Shown here: piece by piece, positions 32,113 to 43,596 of the stretch
Position numbering within the stretch: the stretch's first letter is position 1
Layout: each line of letters opens with the position of its first letter
Source of the DNA: Hydnum rufescens UP504
Taxonomy: Eukaryota; Basidiomycota; Agaricomycetes; Cantharellales; Hydnaceae
Direction: 5' to 3'
DNA length: 64,000 nucleotides
Assembly: GCA_014904985.1 (NCBI GenBank)
Contig: MU129038.1
Location: 8,389-72,388 of the forward strand
Position numbers and translations under genes: made by a program
The notes under the pieces: generated by a model
Database searches by the model: none
What the model was told of the DNA's origin: nothing
What the model saw: the letters and a program-made list of their open reading frames with translations, nothing else

Positions 32113-33737
32113 GCTGACCAGCCTGGATTTCTTGCAGCAATTCCATGCTTGTTTACCAATGCATCCATAACATACTTGTTCTCCTTCAATTCTTCCACTC
32201 TCCTCTTTACCTCTGGGAGTCATAAGGCTTCCAAAAGTTCTCTTCCAAATGTCGGGATTGAAGGAGCATCTCCCTTTAATGAACTGTATGATGGGGTGGC
32301 TTTCACTCTTTGATACTGATCTATCATCAGCTCTTCTTCTGTAATGCTGGTAGGTTCTTGTTCTGTAGGTGATTTTGGTGGAATGACTGAAGTGGAGTTG
32401 ACTAGCTTCGTCTTTTCTCATGATTCATTTACTAGTGCTTGCATTAGTACTGACAATTGGTCCATATCCCCATTCTGGAAAGCCTGGATTGTCATTCCCC
32501 CTTTTCCTTCTTTTACTCCATATGATATTTGGGCACCCATATCCATAAGCCAAGGTTGACCTAACAAGACATCATGGTCCGCAAATTTCCCATTTTTAAC
32601 AAAGAAATGATGATCGAAATGTATTCCACCTATTTGTACTTGGACATCTCGACAACATCCTAATAGAGGTTCAGGTCCACTATTGATTCCTTGAAGTGAC
32701 CAATGTTCTCCATCATGATCCATTGGGATGTTCAGTTTCTCCATGGCATCACTTGAGATTAGATTCAATTCGGATCCTGAGTCGATCATTAGAGACACAT
32801 CTTCTCTTCTCATCACCTTACCATTAACCTTCCCTGTGGCCACCGCAAACATCCTCCTTGGTTTTGCATGGGTCAGATGAGCCCTATACAACCATTCCCA
32901 AGGTTCTTTCGCATCTCCTTCAAACTCCAATCCTTCTTCTGATGATTCATCTGATGATTCACTAATTTCTCCTTCTTCGTATGCTGCAGAGTTCACAGTA
33001 AGAGGGTCCCTATACTTGTTTGTTGGTTCCCTTTTTAACTTTAGCCCAGCAGCAAACAACTTAGCAGGCCCAGGTGCTATTCCAAGAAAGTCCCCTAAAG
33101 ATATTTCTATCTTTTGATTTAATACCTTTTTTACTACTTCCTTGTCTTCACATGCATCCTGAAACTCAGTTGTAAACTTGAATGCTGGTCCACTCTTAGG
33201 CAAATGTTTCTCTGAAGAGTCCACTTCCATTTCTATGTCTTCCTGTTGAATGTTGTTCCTGAACTTGACATTCTTTATCTTTTCTTCTGCTGAAAGCTGT
33301 TCTTTTGGGAGTGGTTCCTTGGGTTTATGATTTCTTTGTAATATCACCACCTGGGGATGTTTCTCTTCAGGTTTCTGAGTATCAGCTGATGGAGTTTTTG
33401 TTCTTGCATCGAGAAACGGAGTTGAAATGACTGGGGGTGGTGGAAAATGCAGAACATAGGCTGGTTTTGGCTCTTTTTCTGGGCCCTTTTTAACCTCCTG
33501 TGGCCGCATTTTCTCAATTTCATGTTCATCATCTACCTCCATTTCCACAACTGGTTGCTGGGATGGAATGGGGCGAGTTTCTGGTACAGGATGTGCTACA
33601 TTTCTTGGTGGTATCTCAACAGTAACTTGATGCTTAGGCAGACAAGAAACCTTGTTGTGGGGCCTCTCACTGATGGGAGTATATCTAACTTCAGGCTTGT
33701 CAGACTTTGCAACTGGATTGGCTCTTGGTTCTGCCAT
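32113..33737 (-). pseudogene. pro: Protease and linker of a Ty3-A relative
   Basis: The retroviral-type aspartic protease processes Gag-Pol. ATG at 33737 (MAEPRANP) follows the Gag frame; a proline/lysine-rich linker leads to FKFTTEFQDACEDKE and LGDFLGIAPGPAK (about 33190-33050), matching the Ty3-A remnant. The active site DSGSE is at residues 319-323 (about 32783), followed by the flap region and VLLGQPWLMDMG. TGA at 32418 is in frame and pol-like sequence continues (TEEELMIDQYQR, AARNPGW) to about 32113, where the KDZ element interrupts. The 439-codon frame is one of the longest intact readings here. RT and the rest are absent. Confidence 0.85.
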
Positions 33738-33767
33738 TACTGTGTACGATTGTCCTTGAAAAAGTGG

Positions 33768-34997
33768 TCATCCATATTCATCCACCACACTGCAAGCACT
33801 AACAGTTTGAGCATTTGGAGGGGTAAGACTCTGCAGCTCATTTATTATTGCTTGCTTAATTCCCCCTTGTCCAGGAATTCCTCTTGGTAAATGTGTTCCA
33901 TCACTCTTGACCAATATTCCATCCACAGCATACTTGATCATCCCCTGACAAATCATTGCCTGCACATCTGGGCAATTCTTCATTCCTACCACATGAACTC
34001 CGGTTTTGTCACAAAACCAACAAATAACTGCACTCCTTGATCCTTCCAAAGATCTGTCAGGATAATGATTTGAATTCCTTGGGATATTATTGGGATAAGT
34101 AGCAGGACTATCAATACCCTGGTTTTCAATTCTTGTCTGGTGATCAGGTGTAGGTAAATTGCTGTTCGGATAAGATTGCGCAAGGTGTATTTTCATTTCA
34201 TTAAATGATTTTGCCAATTCACCTACTTGATCTGAAACTGTCTTCAGGGCTGGAGTTGAGGCTGATTTATGTGGGGCCGATCCTCTCTTTGGGGGCATTT
34301 CCATCCGCGTTTTTACACTATCACTATCACTGCTTGACCCTTCCTCCTCTGATTTGTCATCGCTGGAATCTGCATCTGAAGAATGTGAGGAATCCAAGTC
34401 CTATTTTGAGTGTTTGTAATAGTTTTTCTTGAATCTGACTTTGCCCTTGTAGTAAGTCTTTCCTTCATGCTTATGCAGGTCTTGAATGTTGTAATACATA
34501 TCATCCTTAAGGCAGGACTTTATGCATTTATATGCTGCAAAATGGCTGAGGGGTTTAGAGTCATCAAAACCTGGGAGCACTCAAAGGTAAGGTAATACAA
34601 CTTGTTGCACTTCTCAGGGTATTCCTTGCCAGAATAAATCATTTTTGTCCCTTTCCGCAATCATTCCTTTTGATTGTAAGTGATGAGCTTGAGTCACAAA
34701 CTTTCGATAGTATGTGTCAAGATCTGCTTCACTCTTAATTGAATGAGGTTTGAAACAATAGCGAGCCAGACGTTCCCTGGTGTACCTCTTCTTGTTATCG
34801 GTTTGTCCATAGAAATCCCTAAGCCTGTCCACGAGTTCTTTAAAGGAATTTCCTTTTGCTTCAGGAAGATTCTTTAACAACTCTGCAATTTTCCTTCCAC
34901 AATATCATACCAAATGCTTACACTTCTCCTCATCTGTATATAATGCTTCTTCGCAGCATGCTTCGTAATCAATAAGAAACTTGTCTATGGTTGCCAT
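33768..34997 (-). pseudogene. gag: Gag of a Ty3-A relative, N-terminally cut
   Basis: Reads from about 34997 (FLIDYEACCEEALY) through LLKNLPEAKG, LRDFYGQTD and RYTRERLARYC to a Ser/Asp/Glu-rich segment (34397-34330) and a zinc-knuckle-like CWFCDKTG...H...C (34022-33972) with CX2CX5HX6C spacing, as in the Gag at 861. Stops occur near 34905, 34612, 34580 and 34398. The first ~35 residues are missing, replaced by the foldback repeat. At several Arg codons this copy keeps CGA/AGA where the copy at 861 has TGA. Confidence 0.82.
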
Positions 34998-35655
34998 GGT
35001 CAGGTTTTGGTCAGGTTTTGCCCAATTTGGGCAAAACCTAAACCTGACCAGGTTCCAAAATCACCCATGAGGGCAAAACCTGAACCTGACCTGAGGTTTG
35101 GTCTCATTCAGGTCAGGTTCAGGTTTAAACCTGGTTTAAACCTGAAACCTGAGGTATGAGGGAAGCCAACATTTTCAGGGGGTACTACACAATATCTACA
35201 CCCTCTGCTCAAGTCTCTGCCTCTGCCACTCCCTTTACATCCTGCTTTAGATCCACATCTCCTTCCTAGCCCCCTTTCACTTCAATTTACTGCTCACACA
35301 TCTTCTGGAGATGGTATTTAGTCACTACATTCTGTCATGTGACTTGTGACCTGCACCAATTACCTCATTTGATGGCCAAGTCATGTGACTTCTGACTCCA
35401 GAACTATAGTCACATGTGTAAATTGCCAGATTTGGTGCCAGAATAGTGGTCAATTTACATGGAATAGAACCTACACCCTACCTTTCAGGTTCAGGTTTAA
35501 ACCTGGTTTCAGACCAGTTTTTGGATTCAGGGCAAGGGCAAAACCTGAACCTGACCTGAAGAAAATGAAATGAAACCTGACCCCAATGGAACCTGACCTG
35601 GGTCAGGTTCAGGTTTAAACTCAGGTTCCACAGGTTTAAACCTGAACCGCAGCAT
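34998..35655. repeat. Foldback repeat with AGGTTTAAACCT motifs
   Basis: Two clusters of CAGGTTCAGG and AGGTTTAAACCTG-type motifs in both orientations (34998-35155 and 35480-35655) bracket about 320 bp of unique sequence. The clusters are mutually inverted, so single strands could fold back. This is typical of a foldback or MITE-like element. It cuts the Gag at its left edge. No ORF of note inside. Confidence 0.65.
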
Positions 35656-35672
35656 CCATAATGGCAAGATGA

Positions 35673-35706
35673 GTACCACACACCCGCTTCAGCGGGTGTG
35701 TGGTAC
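35673..35706 (+). repeat. Exon hairpin, unit A
   Basis: Perfect 15-bp inverted repeat with a 4-base loop: GTACCACACACCCGC, loop TTCA, then its complement. It ends 7 bases before the intron A donor. Counterparts are at 37581-37610 (13 bp), 37825-37852 (12 bp), 45379-45410, 45689-45724 and 45969-46003 (13 bp), with different stem bases but kept pairing. Confidence 0.85.
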
Positions 35707-35712
35707 TATGAG

Positions 35713-35821
35713 GTATTTTTTCTTTAAAATTTCTGTATGTACAGTGACGCCAAAGGAGCAGCTTGCACTGCTCCTTTGGCGTCACTTCAAATTTTTTCAC
35801 TAACATATGTTATCATTCTAG
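35713..35821 (+). other. Intron-like segment A with internal hairpin
   Basis: Donor GTATTT at 35713, branch-like CACTAAC near 35798, acceptor TTCTAG ending 35821; 109 nt. Inside is a perfect 18-bp inverted repeat with a 6-base loop (35744-35785; left arm GTGACGCCAAAGGAGCAG). The stem shares its position and GGAGCAG-like core with the other introns but has different bases in both arms. Confidence 0.6.
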
Positions 35822-35882
35822 GATTGAATTTGAAGCTCCTGAAACCATGACAACAGACAGCTGCGACCCCCTAATGACCCGC

Positions 35883-37510
35883 TGTGGAAGATAAAAACAT
35901 CCAGTATCAGAAAATGCGAAATCACACCACTCCCAGCCTTTGGATGATCACATGACCAATTACGAAATTAATTATGGCTACGTGTGGAAATTGAATTCGT
36001 TCTATAACTCTGTCAGTTTTGATTGGAGAGGTACGCCCATATAACTCTTAGAAAGCTATGATTCACACCTTTCAAACGGTACCAAACACAAGTCGAACGG
36101 ACCAAAACTGCACTCTCCAGGCCAATTGTACTACCAAAATCCGAGATTTCCAGTAAAAAATGAATTTCTCCATCAGTTCGCATTCAATCCTCTCGGAACA
36201 ACCGCGCCTAGAAAGATATAAAAAATCGGCATCCAACAGTACTGAGCACGCGAAGAACAGATCAAAACTGAACTCTACAGAATGACATTACTATCAGAAT
36301 CAACACCCATCAGTAAAAAATGAATTTCTCTGTCAGTTTACACCAGATCTTCTCGGAACCACTGCGCCCAGAAAGCTGTAAGAAATCCGCATCTAATGAT
36401 ACCAAGAACGTCTATTATGGATGCAAACTGGTGTTTCTGCATCGAATCCCATCCCATGCACTTGTCCCCATTATCAACCACCAACAAAACACCTTAACCA
36501 TTGGACTATGCTCAAATTAATCTCCAAAACCCAGAGATATCCTTTCATTTTGCCTCCAGAATGCTCCACATGGTCAGTGACCACATGCTCCAAGCATTCC
36601 ACATGCTCAGCAAATTGGTGACATCACCCCTCCTCATGATTCCTTTTGTTCTCTTTATGAATGACTCAGCTATGACCGCATTATTACATCATCTTGTTAT
36701 TTTTCTTTTGTTCTCACCTATGACTCACATATGACTCACCCATGGGGGAGTCATATTTCTTAAACACAGCCACCTTCAGAAAGGTATAAAAGCTGGTAGA
36801 TTTCCTGTACCCCCACACAATCATCTCCTCTCTGGAAATCATCACTGTCAACCACTGTCAACTTTTCTGCTTGCCTCTAAAGAACAGTCTATCTATAAGC
36901 CATCTGGAGCTAAGTCATCTTCAAGGTTGTTGAGACAAAGCCACTGGTAGCCCTCTACGCGAATCACTAAAGCCAAGGATAGTTGCAGGACCTAAGGTTA
37001 GAGTTGCTGGACATCCAAGGAAAAGTAAGCATAATGAAATACGTATCAGGTTTTGAAGAAAGAAGAAAGAAACATACTAACAAGACTAACCAAGCACTGA
37101 TCAGTCTATAACCTGCAGATATCCGCATTTTGACCAGGAGAATGTAAACAAGACTACACAAATATCAGTAAACAGACCAACACAACACGAACGACATATA
37201 AGCCTTTCCACAAGCATCCCAGATGTATAAGCCTTTCCATAAGCATCCCACACAATGTATAAGCCTTTCTACAAGCATCACAGACATATAAGCCTTTCTA
37301 CAAGCATCCCAAACAATATATCATTGACTACAGCTAGTCCATATCCCTTCCTATTCTCCACTGAACACCATACACGTCTTGCAGAGTGTGATCAACCATT
37401 GAAGCGAACCAGCCCAATGAATAATAACAGAAATACAGTCTCCCATCTACACACTGGCTGAACCAGATTTTGATTTGACAGTCATCGGAGCTCCCAACCC
37501 TTCTTCTATA
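35883..37510 (+). mobile_element. Solo LTR of Ty3-A in hairpin gene
   Basis: 1628 bp, the same length as the solo LTR at 13763, with the same ends TGTGGAAG and CTTCTATA. Flanks are CCGC (35879-35882) and CTGC (37511-37514): a 4-bp target duplication with one CpG change. Removing it rejoins one open exon of the surrounding gene. TATA box near 36785, U5 repeats at 37195-37315. Confidence 0.93.
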
Positions 37511-37618
37511 CTGCTCAATGGTGAACCGCCAAGTCATGCCCACCCAAGGCAGCAGTGCCTGGTACAAAGCAAAGGAAGGTACCACACACCTGCTAGGGCA
37601 GGTGTGTGGTGCTACTAA

Positions 37619-37720
37619 GTACATGTTTTTTTAAATTTTTATATGCAAGTGGTGCAAAAAGAGTAGCGATAGCTACTCTTTTTGCACTGCTTTGAATTTC
37701 TAACTTCATGTTTTTTCCAG
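37619..37720 (+). other. Intron-like segment B with internal hairpin
   Basis: Donor GTACAT at 37619, branch TTCTAAC near 37699, acceptor TTTTCCAG ending 37720; 102 nt. Contains a perfect 16-bp inverted repeat with a 4-base loop (37652-37687; left arm GTGCAAAAAGAGTAGC). The exon hairpin B (37581-37610) precedes it. The codon phase joins cleanly into the next open exon. Confidence 0.6.
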
Positions 37721-37860
37721 ATTCTCATGCAATGAATACCACCCAACACCTGGCAATATGCCCCCTGAGCCTGCATCTGAACATCAGATGGCCCTGTCCA
37801 AGCTCCTGATGAATCAACGGAGTGTACCACACCTGCTACTGCAGGTGTGGTATGTTGTTT

Positions 37861-38040
37861 TAGTTGAATTTTTAGATAGATAAATAAATAAGTTAATAAG
37901 AATAAAATAGAAGACTGCCAAATGAAACCTGCCCCCACCTGGGGGTGGTATATTTATAATGATAATGATAATAAATAAATAATTATAAATGAAGCACCAG
38001 AGGGGGAATATAATAATAAATAATGGTGATTATCCCCAAT
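37861..38040. repeat. AT-rich simple sequence
   Basis: Low-complexity GATAAATAAATAAG- and AATGATAATGATAATAAATA-type runs, with a short GC-rich CCCCACCTGGGGG inverted repeat near 37933. It follows exon hairpin C and a GTATGT donor-like site (37850). No intron hairpin is recognisable here, so unit C is incomplete. Confidence 0.7.
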
Positions 38041-38246
38041 AAGCCCGTATAGTCCACTGTTGTCTGAGAATCTCTAAGTCCCAGTTTCGGCCAATTTTCG
38101 GCCATTTCGGCCAATTCTGGGCCAGGAGGTGAAATCATAAAAATGGCCATTTCAGCCAAAATAGTGATGGGACCTACTTAGGTACCATTATCTGCCCCAG
38201 AAGTGGTACCTAACTAGGTAGGCTTAGATGACTGACCAAGGTGCCG
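38041..38246. repeat. Short inverted-repeat cluster
   Basis: TTTCGGCCAA/TTCGGCCATT repeats (38085-38125) are followed by their inverted counterpart near 38140-38160. A hairpin at about 38168-38220 pairs CCTACTTAGGTACCA with TGGTACCTAACTAGG. The CTACTTAGGTACCA box also occurs near the KDZ element end (about 32066). Probably remnants of a small DNA element; no gene. Confidence 0.5.
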
Positions 38247-38579
38247 GCAGAGTCCACTGTGGTCATTGTGGGCATCACATGAATCCATTTGGAGAGTTGG
38301 TCGATGACAATCATCACACTGCCAAATCCATGTGACTCTGGGAGCTCCATGATCATGTCCACTGATATGACTTGCCATCAGCGGTCTGGGACCAGATTAG
38401 GGTGGAGAGTTCTGGATGGTTTGGATGGGAAGGTTTTGGTCCAATTGCAGGTGTCACAGGTGGAAACATAGGTTGCAACATACCGTGACATCCCCGGCCA
38501 CCAGTAGTGGCAAGACACAAGTTCATATGTCTTCCATCATCCAGGGTGGCCTGTGGTTGGGGTGTTGTGGTGTTCATGG
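38247..38579 (-). pseudogene. pol: Integrase fragment, Ty3-B copy 1
   Basis: Matches 47985-48310 of copy 2: the zinc-finger end CDTCN and the start of the catalytic core, including SVDMIMELPE. It is the continuation of the pol reading at 39932, separated by the LTR-like insertion. It breaks off before the second catalytic Asp. Stops include a TGA near the former CRWQV segment. Confidence 0.8.
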
Positions 38580-39931
38580 TGTTGGAGGGATAAATCCCCA
38601 CCACATAGAATTCACATTACCACCCAACTACCTCCTCAAATGAATCCAATATGTTCAATTCTGCCTCCTCCATTTCTCATCATTCCGTTTATTATTAAAT
38701 AGCATGGATTCCCCTCTTTCAAAACCGTGGCCTACTCACTTCTCCTCCACCTTGTATATGAGACAATTATTTGTCCACCTCCAGGTCTTCAACAGACCAC
38801 CTGATTTTGGATTTACCTTGAGTCCAGCCAATTGTGGCTTTGGCAATTCAACTTGCCCTCTTCATTGATGCTCAATCCAGTCTTCTGTGCCATTGCCTCA
38901 AGGGTGATATATGAGTCCCAATTATATAATCAATATTTCCTAATCCTTTGGATCCAACTTGCGGATTAGTCACATGTTAAATAGGGCTATTCCCATACTC
39001 TCAAGGAGTATTTCGCGAATATCTCCCTCATTTTTGATCGGATCGACTTGGCAAGATAGCGCCCAGAAAGCTACGATCAATGCCTATCCAATGGTACCAC
39101 ACAAACATCTATCAGATACAAACTGCATCCTCTAGGTCGATGTTACCTCATGCTCCACACTATCCTTCAGTATTTCACAAATATCTCCACCAGTTTTGAT
39201 CCAATTTGTTATTAATGACCACCCCTGGAAAGACGCTGAAAGTCCGCATCGAATGGTACCAAGGTAGAAATGAGCAGATTAGAACTCGGCTTTCTGTAAT
39301 TTAGTCTCCCCATGTCTCATTTCACTTTTACCTCCGCTTTTCTGATTATTAAAGGCAATTATGGTTCCAGCACCCTATGTCCGATGGAGGGTACATCTAG
39401 GGCGACCAGTTCCACCTTTCCCTAAGGGATTCTGTTCAGTAGGAGAGGAGGAATACCTTGGTAAAGCCATATTCCCCTGTTCTGACTTGTTAATTGAATA
39501 TCTCCTTCAGTTTTCAAGCTTTTGACTTGATTTCTTTTTCATCATTTTCGCCTTAATCCCACATTTCTGCCGGTTACCATAGCATTTTTCTGTGATGTAT
39601 ATTAAGTGCAGGAGATGCGAATTTCCATTGTCTTTCCCCTCATCCCCAGTTTTGAAGGCTTAACAAACTGCCACTGGTCCAAGGGTAAACTCCACAACAC
39701 AAGCACTACTTATCACACTTTTGATAGGTTCTCAAGAGGAGGACTTGGTGTGTGATTTGATCCCTTCATTCACTGTTTAGATAGTCTCTATCAGAGCAGT
39801 ACATTCTCCCCTTCCAAAGACCATTCCTTCTCAAGGACCTGAACACCCAGATTGATTCCATGATCCCTCTTTTCATTCTCCATCTCATATTGTGGACTGT
39901 AGCTGGATTCAACTCCTAATTCCCGCTTACA
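38580..39931. mobile_element. LTR-like insertion (LTR-C) in Ty3-B copy 1
   Basis: 1352-bp insertion with ends TGTTGGAGGG and CCCGCTTACA, the canonical TG...CA of LTRs, flanked by the 4-bp duplication ATGG (38576-38579 and 39932-39935). Copy 2 near 48308 shows the uninterrupted site, so the ends are exact. Its interior shares blocks with the Ty3-A LTR (AGAAAGCTACGAT, GGTACCA) and its right half is homologous to 49912-50564. Best read as a solo LTR of a Ty3-A relative. It holds no ORF of interest. Confidence 0.85.
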
Positions 39932-41530
39932 ATGGACTAGGTCATGACAGAGTTTGGAGTCCAGTGGAACATAGACATGTCTGCAGAAAAGGACCAGAGA
40001 CCCTTGGAGTTCCCAATCTTTCAGGTGAGCCTTTGGGCCATCTCTGTTTAACTCCTTGATGATCTGGACTACTTTGTCATCAATCTCCATTGCCCTTTTG
40101 ATCTGAGCTATCAAGCTCCAACTAGGTCCTTCCACTGCCACAACCTCTGTGGTGTCTAGGGCACGGGACTGGAAAGTGGTTAGCTTCAGTAGGACTACAT
40201 TGGAGTTATCAGAGTCTCCTCACGGGTGGTCTGGGCGCCATGAAAGAGCATCCAGTTTCCCTGACTGTGATCCAGAGCAGTGCTGGAGGGTGAAGTTGAA
40301 CTGGGAAAGGAAAATATTCCAGTGGGCTTGTCTCCAATTCAGCTTCTGTGCAGTCTGGAAGTACTGAAGGTTCTGGTGGTCTGTCAAGATCTCAATCGGA
40401 TGTGGAGAGCCCTCTAGGTAATGTCTCCATGCCTCCAGAGCTCAGATAATGGCCATGAGCTCCTTGTCATAGATGTCATAATTCCTCTCAGCCTCTGACA
40501 GACTTTTTGATAGGAAACCTACTGAGTGCCACTTTCCATCCTCTTGGAGCTGGGAGAGTACTGCTCCAGTTGCATATCCAGAGGCATCAGCTTCCACTTG
40601 GAAGCATCCAGACTCAGAGGGAAAGACTAGGATCAGCATGGAGGTGACAAGGGATTTCAGTTTGATGAAGGCATTACGTTCAGCATTGACCCATTGAAAG
40701 GGAATGTCCTTCCAGGTGAGATCATTCAAAGGTCTGGCAACCTTAGCGAAATCCTGGATGAACCGGTGGTAGAAGTTGATGAATCCAAGGAATGACTGTG
40801 TCTCCTTCAGGTTCTTGGGTTCCAGCCACTCCATCACACCTGTGACCTTGATAGGGTCCATCTCCACATGATCTGGGGTGAACACCATCCCTAGATACTC
40901 AATCTGGTCCCAGAAGAACTCACACTTTTCGGGTTTCAAGAAGAGGTTGTTCTCCCGGAGTGTCTGCAGGATCCCTTGGACACCATGGACGTACTCCTCC
41001 CAGGTCTTGGCAAAGCTTAGGATGTCATCCAGATATACGATGCACACTCCATTGTCGATCCATTCCCGGAGGACATCATTGATCATGTTCTGGAAGGTAC
41101 CTGGAGAGTTGCAAAGTCCAAAGAACATGACCAAGGGTTCAAACAGTCCTTGGTTAGTCCGGAAAGCTGCTTTCCATTCTTCTCCATCTGCCATCCAGAT
41201 ATTCTGGAAGCCCCACCACAAGTCCAGTTTCCCAAACACTTTGGCTCCTTGGAGTCAGTCAATGACATCAGAGATCAGAGGTAAGGGGTATGCATTCTTG
41301 ACCATGATGTCATTGAGTTTCCAGTAGTCCTGGACTAGCCGAAAACCTCCATCTTTTTTCTTCACGAAGAACACTGGGGCAGCCATAGGGGATTTGGAAG
41401 GGCAGATATGACCAGAGGCCAGGTTTTCCTTCAGGAAGTCATTGAGTTCCTTTTGCTCTGCTGGGGAGAGTGGGAAGAGTTTGGCTGGGGGAGGTAGCTG
41501 GACTCCCTTGTTAAACTCAATGTGGTGATC
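39932..41530 (-). pseudogene. pol: RT-RNase H-integrase N-terminus, Ty3-B copy 1
   Basis: RT runs from [15 protein letters not shown] (about 41490) through [26 protein letters not shown] and the catalytic YLDD (about 41040). RNase H keeps its first Asp in VEADASGYATG, plus YDKELMAII and [10 protein letters not shown]. The longest clean frame is 41239-40442. An in-frame stop lies at 40442. The integrase N-terminus (LDSKLCHDLVH) is cut at 39932 by the LTR-like insertion. WW in LDLWWGF and similar residues suggest CGG to TGG changes. Confidence 0.88.
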
Positions 41531-42434
41531 CCATGGTTTCCGGCCAGGGAGCTGATCAAAGGAGTCCTATCTCGGAAGTCACGGAATTCCTCTGGGACAA
41601 GCTCCTCAAATGTCTTCACTGGCTCATTTGCTTTGGCTTTCGCAGCCTCCAACAGTCTCTGAGAAGGGGTGCTCATTGCTCAGACAATCTCAGAGTGCTC
41701 AGTGTCACTGGGGAAGTAAGCTGCAAAGATGGCATCTCCTTTTTCCAGTGTCAGGGACTCATTAATGTCATCGGCATCATCCTCCATAGGAGTGGGAGGT
41801 GTCCAGGGTTCTTCCAATGTCTTCCTGGAGGTTCTCCCTCGCCAATGTTCCACATTCTGCATCTTCCAGATCACTACACGACAGTCAGATGGACACCAGG
41901 TCAGTGTGACTTCCCCAGTTGTCCAGTCGATCTCTGGGTTGTGATGGTGAAGCCATGTGTGCCCTATGATCAGCTTGGTTTTCCCCAGTCCAATCACAGA
42001 GAACACTACCTGCTCAGAGTGATCATTGATTCAGAGGATGACCTCAACCTCTTCACAGACAGACCCCATTTCATTCAGTGTTCCATCAACATTGTAGACA
42101 GGGATCAGGCATGCAAGGGGTCGTATGTCTAGACCATTTTCCTTTGCGAAGGTCAGGTCCATGAACATTCCAGTGGCTCCAGAGTCCAGTAGGGCCTTTC
42201 TGGCACAGATCGCTCCAGTCTGCAGTGATTGGATTTTCACCTTGATCTCTGTGGCTCGTCTGGGGTCTTCGGAAAGGAGGCAGATAGAAGGGGGAGGGTT
42301 ATAGACAGGGTCAACCTCAGTTGATATGCTTTCAGATTCGTCACTCTCATTGTTGGAGAAAAACATGTCATTTCCGACTCCATATGTACAGTTTTCAAGA
42401 GAGGAGAATCTGTTGGTCAGGCAGGATGCATCCT
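41531..42434 (-). pseudogene. pol: Protease and PR-RT linker, Ty3-B copy 1
   Basis: Aspartic protease with active site DSGATGMFMD (about 42190-42160) and later LIIGHTWLHHHNPEIDW (about 41975-41925), which closes the fold. Pol appears to begin in an overlapping frame near the Gag stop (SLENCTYGVGND, about 42400). In-frame stops at 42028 and 41677. The linker to RT (41531-41810) is intact here but deleted in copy 2. Confidence 0.82.
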
Positions 42435-43531
42435 TCACTGCTGACTATTGGGAAAATCCTGCAGAGGTGATCCCTGAGCTTCTGAGGCATTCTTCGGAGC
42501 TGGGAATAGTTTCTGTAACTCCTTGTGGATGATTGCTCCAATGTCTCCATGGCGCAGATGAGTTGTTGTGGCTTCTGCGGATGGGGACAGTCATGAGAGA
42601 TGTGTCCCAACTCTTGACAGTTATAACACCATCATGCCTCTTGTTTCTGAGTTGAGTCTACATCCATGGGAGTGAATGAAGTTGACAAGGAGGGTGTTGG
42701 TGCAGGAGGGAGTGTGGTCGGTCTGGGAGTGACAGGTGCTGCTGTCTGGGGTTTCTCTGTGGATGTCAGGGGGTTTCTCAGAGTGTATGGGGTTGTACTG
42801 GACGTGGCTTGTCGGAACCAGAGATATAGGTTATCCAGATGCCGTGCTGTGTCCTGCCATCCTCCGAGTGTCTCTGGCAGATCACTGAGGTGCATTTTTT
42901 CCAACAGTCTTTCGTTGAGGCCCTGCTGATATGCATCAATCAATGCTTCCTCTTCGAATCCAGTCCATCCTGCCAAGGCGTCAAAGTGTGCAGTGTATTC
43001 CTCTGCAGACATCTTCCCTTGTTTCAGATTCTGGAGTAGGGATCGTGCAGTGAACTCCTGGTCCAGTTCTCCAAAAGTGCTTTCAAAGGCAACTAGGAAC
43101 CCTTCAAAGGTCTCATATGGATTCTGGGTTTCCAGATCTAGGAAGGAGGTGGAGAGACTTTCCACCCATGCTCCAGCAGTTCCATCCTTCATCCAGGAGA
43201 GTGTGTACAGGATTTTGTGCAACTCTGTCAGATAGACTCTAGGTTGGAGGGCAATGTTCAGGCAGACGGAGCATAGGAAACTCTCCATTTTCTTCTGATT
43301 GCCAGAGAATGGTTTGGGGTCAGCCCCCTTGGCCTTGTGAGCAGACTGGGTAGGCGGAGGGTGCTGCTGGAGTGTCTGCTGGACTGCAGCCAACACAAAG
43401 CCAGTGACATGCATCCCTTGGTTCCACATGTCATCCAGCTCCTCATGGAGGGTGGCATTTTGTTGTTGGAGTTGGGTGAGGAGGTGTTGGAGGTGGTCAG
43501 CAGTAATGGCTACTGGAGCACCGTCAGACAT
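42435..43531 (-). pseudogene. gag: Gag, Ty3-B copy 1
   Basis: ATG at 43531 (MSDGAPVAITADH). A coiled-coil-like LQHLLTQLQQQNATLHEELD is followed by the retrotransposon Gag capsid domain (PKPFSGNQKKMESFL, FEGFLVAFESTFGE, FTARSLLQNLKQGKM) and a Pro/Thr-rich linker. TGA at 42632 lies just before the zinc knuckle CYNCQELGHISHDC (CX2CX4HX4C). A one-base loss near 42555 relative to copy 2 shifts the C-terminus. Intact length would be about 365 residues. Confidence 0.88.
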
Positions 43532-43596
43532 TTTGGAATGAGGAGTAGGAGGGAAATCGGCGATACTAAGCAATCCAGATGGTGGGCTCATGAGAG

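Larger units (their letters stand above)
35650..37860 (+). pseudogene. Hairpin-exon gene, segment 1 (units A-C)
   Basis: I do not recognise this gene. Reading exons between the splice-like signals gives open frames: the exon between introns A and B (35822-35882 joined to 37515-37618 across the solo LTR) is fully open for 54 codons (FEAPETMTTDSCDPLMTRS to THLLGQVCGAT), and exon B-C (37721-37849) is open for 43 codons. Each exon ends with an inverted repeat that also encodes a related peptide: THPLQRVCG (unit A), THLLGQVCG (B), PHLLLQV (C). Donor and acceptor phases agree for A and B. The gene start and end were not found. Its tandem architecture continues at 45060-46117. Confidence 0.5.

Noticed and set aside
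34998..35655. AGGTTTAAACCT clusters considered as a centromere or replication origin
   Set aside because: The two clusters are mutually inverted around a unique core, which fits a foldback element; nothing supports an origin.
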